From positions 1-8,677 of the forward strand of contig JAAZFB010000549.1 in the NCBI GenBank assembly GCA_012511915.1: a DNA stretch of 8,677 nt, in the 5' to 3' direction. The notes beneath the pieces were generated by a model that worked only from the letters and a program-made list of their open reading frames with translations, was not told where the DNA came from and ran no database searches. The position numbers and the translations under genes were made by a program. Shown here one piece after another: positions 6,962 through 8,677 of this stretch. The DNA comes from Clostridiaceae bacterium (GTDB lineage: Bacteria > Bacillota > Clostridia > Monoglobales > Firm-18). Positions within the stretch are counted from its first letter, which is position 1, and each line of letters opens with the position of its first letter.

Positions 6962-8623
6962 TTATTTAAGTACGGCACCTTGTGCTGCTGAAGTAACCAT
7001 ACGGGAATATCGTGCGAGATAGCCGGATTTAATTTCCGGTTCCTTAAGTTTTAATTCTTTTCTTCTTTTGCTCAGCTGTTCATCTGACAGCATTACATTC
7101 AGACTGCCCTCCGGAATATTTATTTCTATAATATCACCATCAGCAATTAAAGCGATATTTCCACCATCCGCAGCCTCGGGGGATATATGCCCTATTGCCG
7201 CCCCTCTGGTGGCACCGGAAAATCTACCGTCAGTAAGCAAGGCAACACTATCATCAAGCCCCATACCGCATATTGCCGAGGTGGGCGATAGCATTTCACG
7301 CATACCCGGACCGCCTTTTGGGCCCTCATATCGAATAACGACACAGTCCCCTTTTTTAATTTCTTTGCCGTATATAGCTGTTATTGCCTGTTGCTCACTG
7401 TCAAATACCTTTGCGGTGCATTTTCTGACAAGCATATCCGGATGAACTGCACTTTGTTTTACTACAGCACCGTCAGGGCAAATATTGCCTTTTAAAACTG
7501 CAATTCCGCCAGTTTTTGAATAGGGCGCATCAATCGGTTTTATTATTGTATTATCTGCTACTTTGGTGTTAGCGATGTTTTCGCCTATTGTCTTTGTTGT
7601 TACTGTCATACATTCGGTGTTTATTAAGTTGTTTTTCGTAAGTTCGTTCATTAGTGCGTATACACCGCCGGCAAGATATAAATCCTGAACATGATGCTGA
7701 CCTGCCGGAGCGAGTTTGCACAAGTTAGGTGTTTTTGCGGATATTTGATTTGCCACAGCAAGATTTATATCAACACCTGCTTCATAAGCTATCGCAGGCA
7801 AATGTAACATCGAATTAGTTGAACAACCCAAAGCCATATCAACTGTTAAAGCATTAATAAAGGCGTTATAAGTCATTATATCGCGGGGTCTGATGTTTTT
7901 ATTAACCAGCTCCATCACTTGCGTGCCGCACTTTTTGGCAAGCCGAACCCGCTCGGAATATACAGCAGGTATTGTGCCGTTCCCGCCTAAGCCCATACCG
8001 ATTGCTTCGGTAAGGCAATTTATTGAGTTTGCGGTAAACATACCACTGCAAGACCCACAAGTTGGACATGCAAAATCTTCAATGCCTTTTACATCTGCTT
8101 CCGTTATCATTCCCGCCATATAACTGCCCACCGCTTCAAAGGCAGAATTTAAATCGAGATTTTTATCGTCGCCTTTACTGATAGAGAGCATAGGCCCGCC
8201 GCTTATTACAATTGAGGGAATGTTAAGACGGGCGGCTGCCATAAGCATGCCGGGCACAATCTTATCACAATTGGGTATAAGCACAAGACCGTCAAATGCG
8301 TGAGCTGTTGCCATTGCTTCTACGCTATCGCATATTAGCTCGCGTGTGGCAAGCGAATATTTCATACCCACATGCCCCATTGCAATGCCGTCACATACAC
8401 CGATTGCCGGGAACTCCAAAGGTGTACCACCGGCGGCAATTACGCCTTTTTTTACCGCATCGGCTATTGTGTCAAGATGTACATGCCCAGGTATAATGTC
8501 GTTATTGCTGTTAACAATTCCGATTATAGGGCGCATTATTTCTTCGTCCGTTAACCCAATGGCTTTTAACAGTGAACGATGAGGTGTTTTTTCTATTCCT
8601 TTTTTAATACTGTCGCTTATCAT
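6962..8623 (-). CDS. ilvD: Dihydroxy-acid dehydratase
   Basis: A 553-residue enzyme of valine, isoleucine and pantothenate synthesis. It dehydrates 2,3-dihydroxy-3-methyl acids to the 2-keto acids in the cytoplasm, using an iron-sulfur cluster and Mg2+. Family motifs are intact: VCDGIAMGHVGM at 76-87, PNCDKIVPGMLMA at 117-129 (Cys119, Asp120, Lys121, the last likely the carbamylated Mg ligand), CPTCGSCSGM at 186-195, EGPKGGPGMREM at 433-444 and GRFSG at 466-470, whose Ser469 fits the catalytic serine. At residues 45-47 the sequence is PGH, as in E. coli IlvD, where [2Fe-2S] relatives have a cysteine. This points to the oxygen-labile [4Fe-4S] class. Length is normal and no other ilv or leu gene lies in the window. 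The ATG has AGGAG (8632-8636) 8 bases upstream. It is probably the first gene of an ilvD-rho-deacetylase transcript. Confidence 0.97.
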   Translation of the reverse strand: MISDSIKKGIEKTPHRSLLKAIGLTDEEIMRPIIGIVNSNNDIIPGHVHLDTIADAVKKGVIAAGGTPLEFPAIGVCDGIAMGHVGMKYSLATRELICDSVEAMATAHAFDGLVLIPNCDKIVPGMLMAAARLNIPSIVISGGPMLSISKGDDKNLDLNSAFEAVGSYMAGMITEADVKGIEDFACPTCGSCSGMFTANSINCLTEAIGMGLGGNGTIPAVYSERVRLAKKCGTQVMELVNKNIRPRDIMTYNAFINALTVDMALGCSTNSMLHLPAIAYEAGVDINLAVANQISAKTPNLCKLAPAGQHHVQDLYLAGGVYALMNELTKNNLINTECMTVTTKTIGENIANTKVADNTIIKPIDAPYSKTGGIAVLKGNICPDGAVVKQSAVHPDMLVRKCTAKVFDSEQQAITAIYGKEIKKGDCVVIRYEGPKGGPGMREMLSPTSAICGMGLDDSVALLTDGRFSGATRGAAIGHISPEAADGGNIALIADGDIIEINIPEGSLNVMLSDEQLSKRRKELKLKEPEIKSGYLARYSRMVTSAAQGAVLK

Positions 8624-8677
8624 ATTTTTATCTCCTATCCTATTCTATCCTAACCGAATAATAGTTTAAGTATTATA
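8624..8677 (-). promoter_or_regulatory. ilvD leader with -10 box and 8-bp direct repeat
   Basis: On the minus strand the window opens with TATAAT (8672-8677), a perfect -10 box; any -35 box lies outside the window. A start of transcription near 8665 would give a leader of about 40 bases, too short for a T-box riboswitch. The leader holds two copies of TAGGATAG (8645-8652 and 8635-8642) spaced 10 bases apart. The second copy runs into the ribosome binding site AGGAG. Confidence 0.45.

Overview
The window looks like a chromosomal segment of an AT-rich, spore-forming, anaerobic Firmicute, most likely an uncultured clostridial lineage. The evidence is a YlbJ-type sporulation membrane protein, a secreted protein with YcdB/YcdC-like and S-layer-homology regions, strong AGGAGG-type ribosome binding sites, a TTG start codon, and an IlvD whose sequence fits the oxygen-labile [4Fe-4S] class. 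No tRNA, rRNA, CRISPR array, transposase or phage gene was seen.

Layout: six genes form two convergent blocks. The left block runs on the plus strand: an edge repeat (about 1-100), ylbJ (152-1258), a secreted YcdB/YcdC-SLH protein (1346-3340) with its own good sigma-A-type promoter, and a glutamate-cysteine ligase-like (GCS2 family) enzyme (3378-4634). The right block runs on the minus strand and is read from the right edge inward: ilvD (8623-6962), rho (6892-5444) and a secreted polysaccharide deacetylase (5441-4656). The two blocks meet in a 21-base gap spanned by an 8-bp inverted repeat. No gap between genes exceeds about 150 bases.

How the genes fit together: the left block combines a sporulation membrane protein, an envelope-anchored protein and a peptide-bond-forming ligase. 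The right block is probably one transcript, because rho and the deacetylase gene are 2 bases apart and the deacetylase ribosome binding site lies inside the end of rho. It joins branched-chain amino acid synthesis, transcription termination and cell-wall or glycan modification. The envelope theme (YlbJ, SLH protein, deacetylase) recurs, but a shared pathway is inference only.

Nothing here amounts to a clearly new multi-gene system. The items most worth a second look are the orphan GCS2-type ligase beside the YcdB/YcdC-SLH protein, the near-perfect in-frame 42-bp repeats in the N-terminal region of Rho, the palindromic repeat abutting ylbJ with a sigma-E-like promoter in it, and the inverted repeat covering both convergent stop codons.
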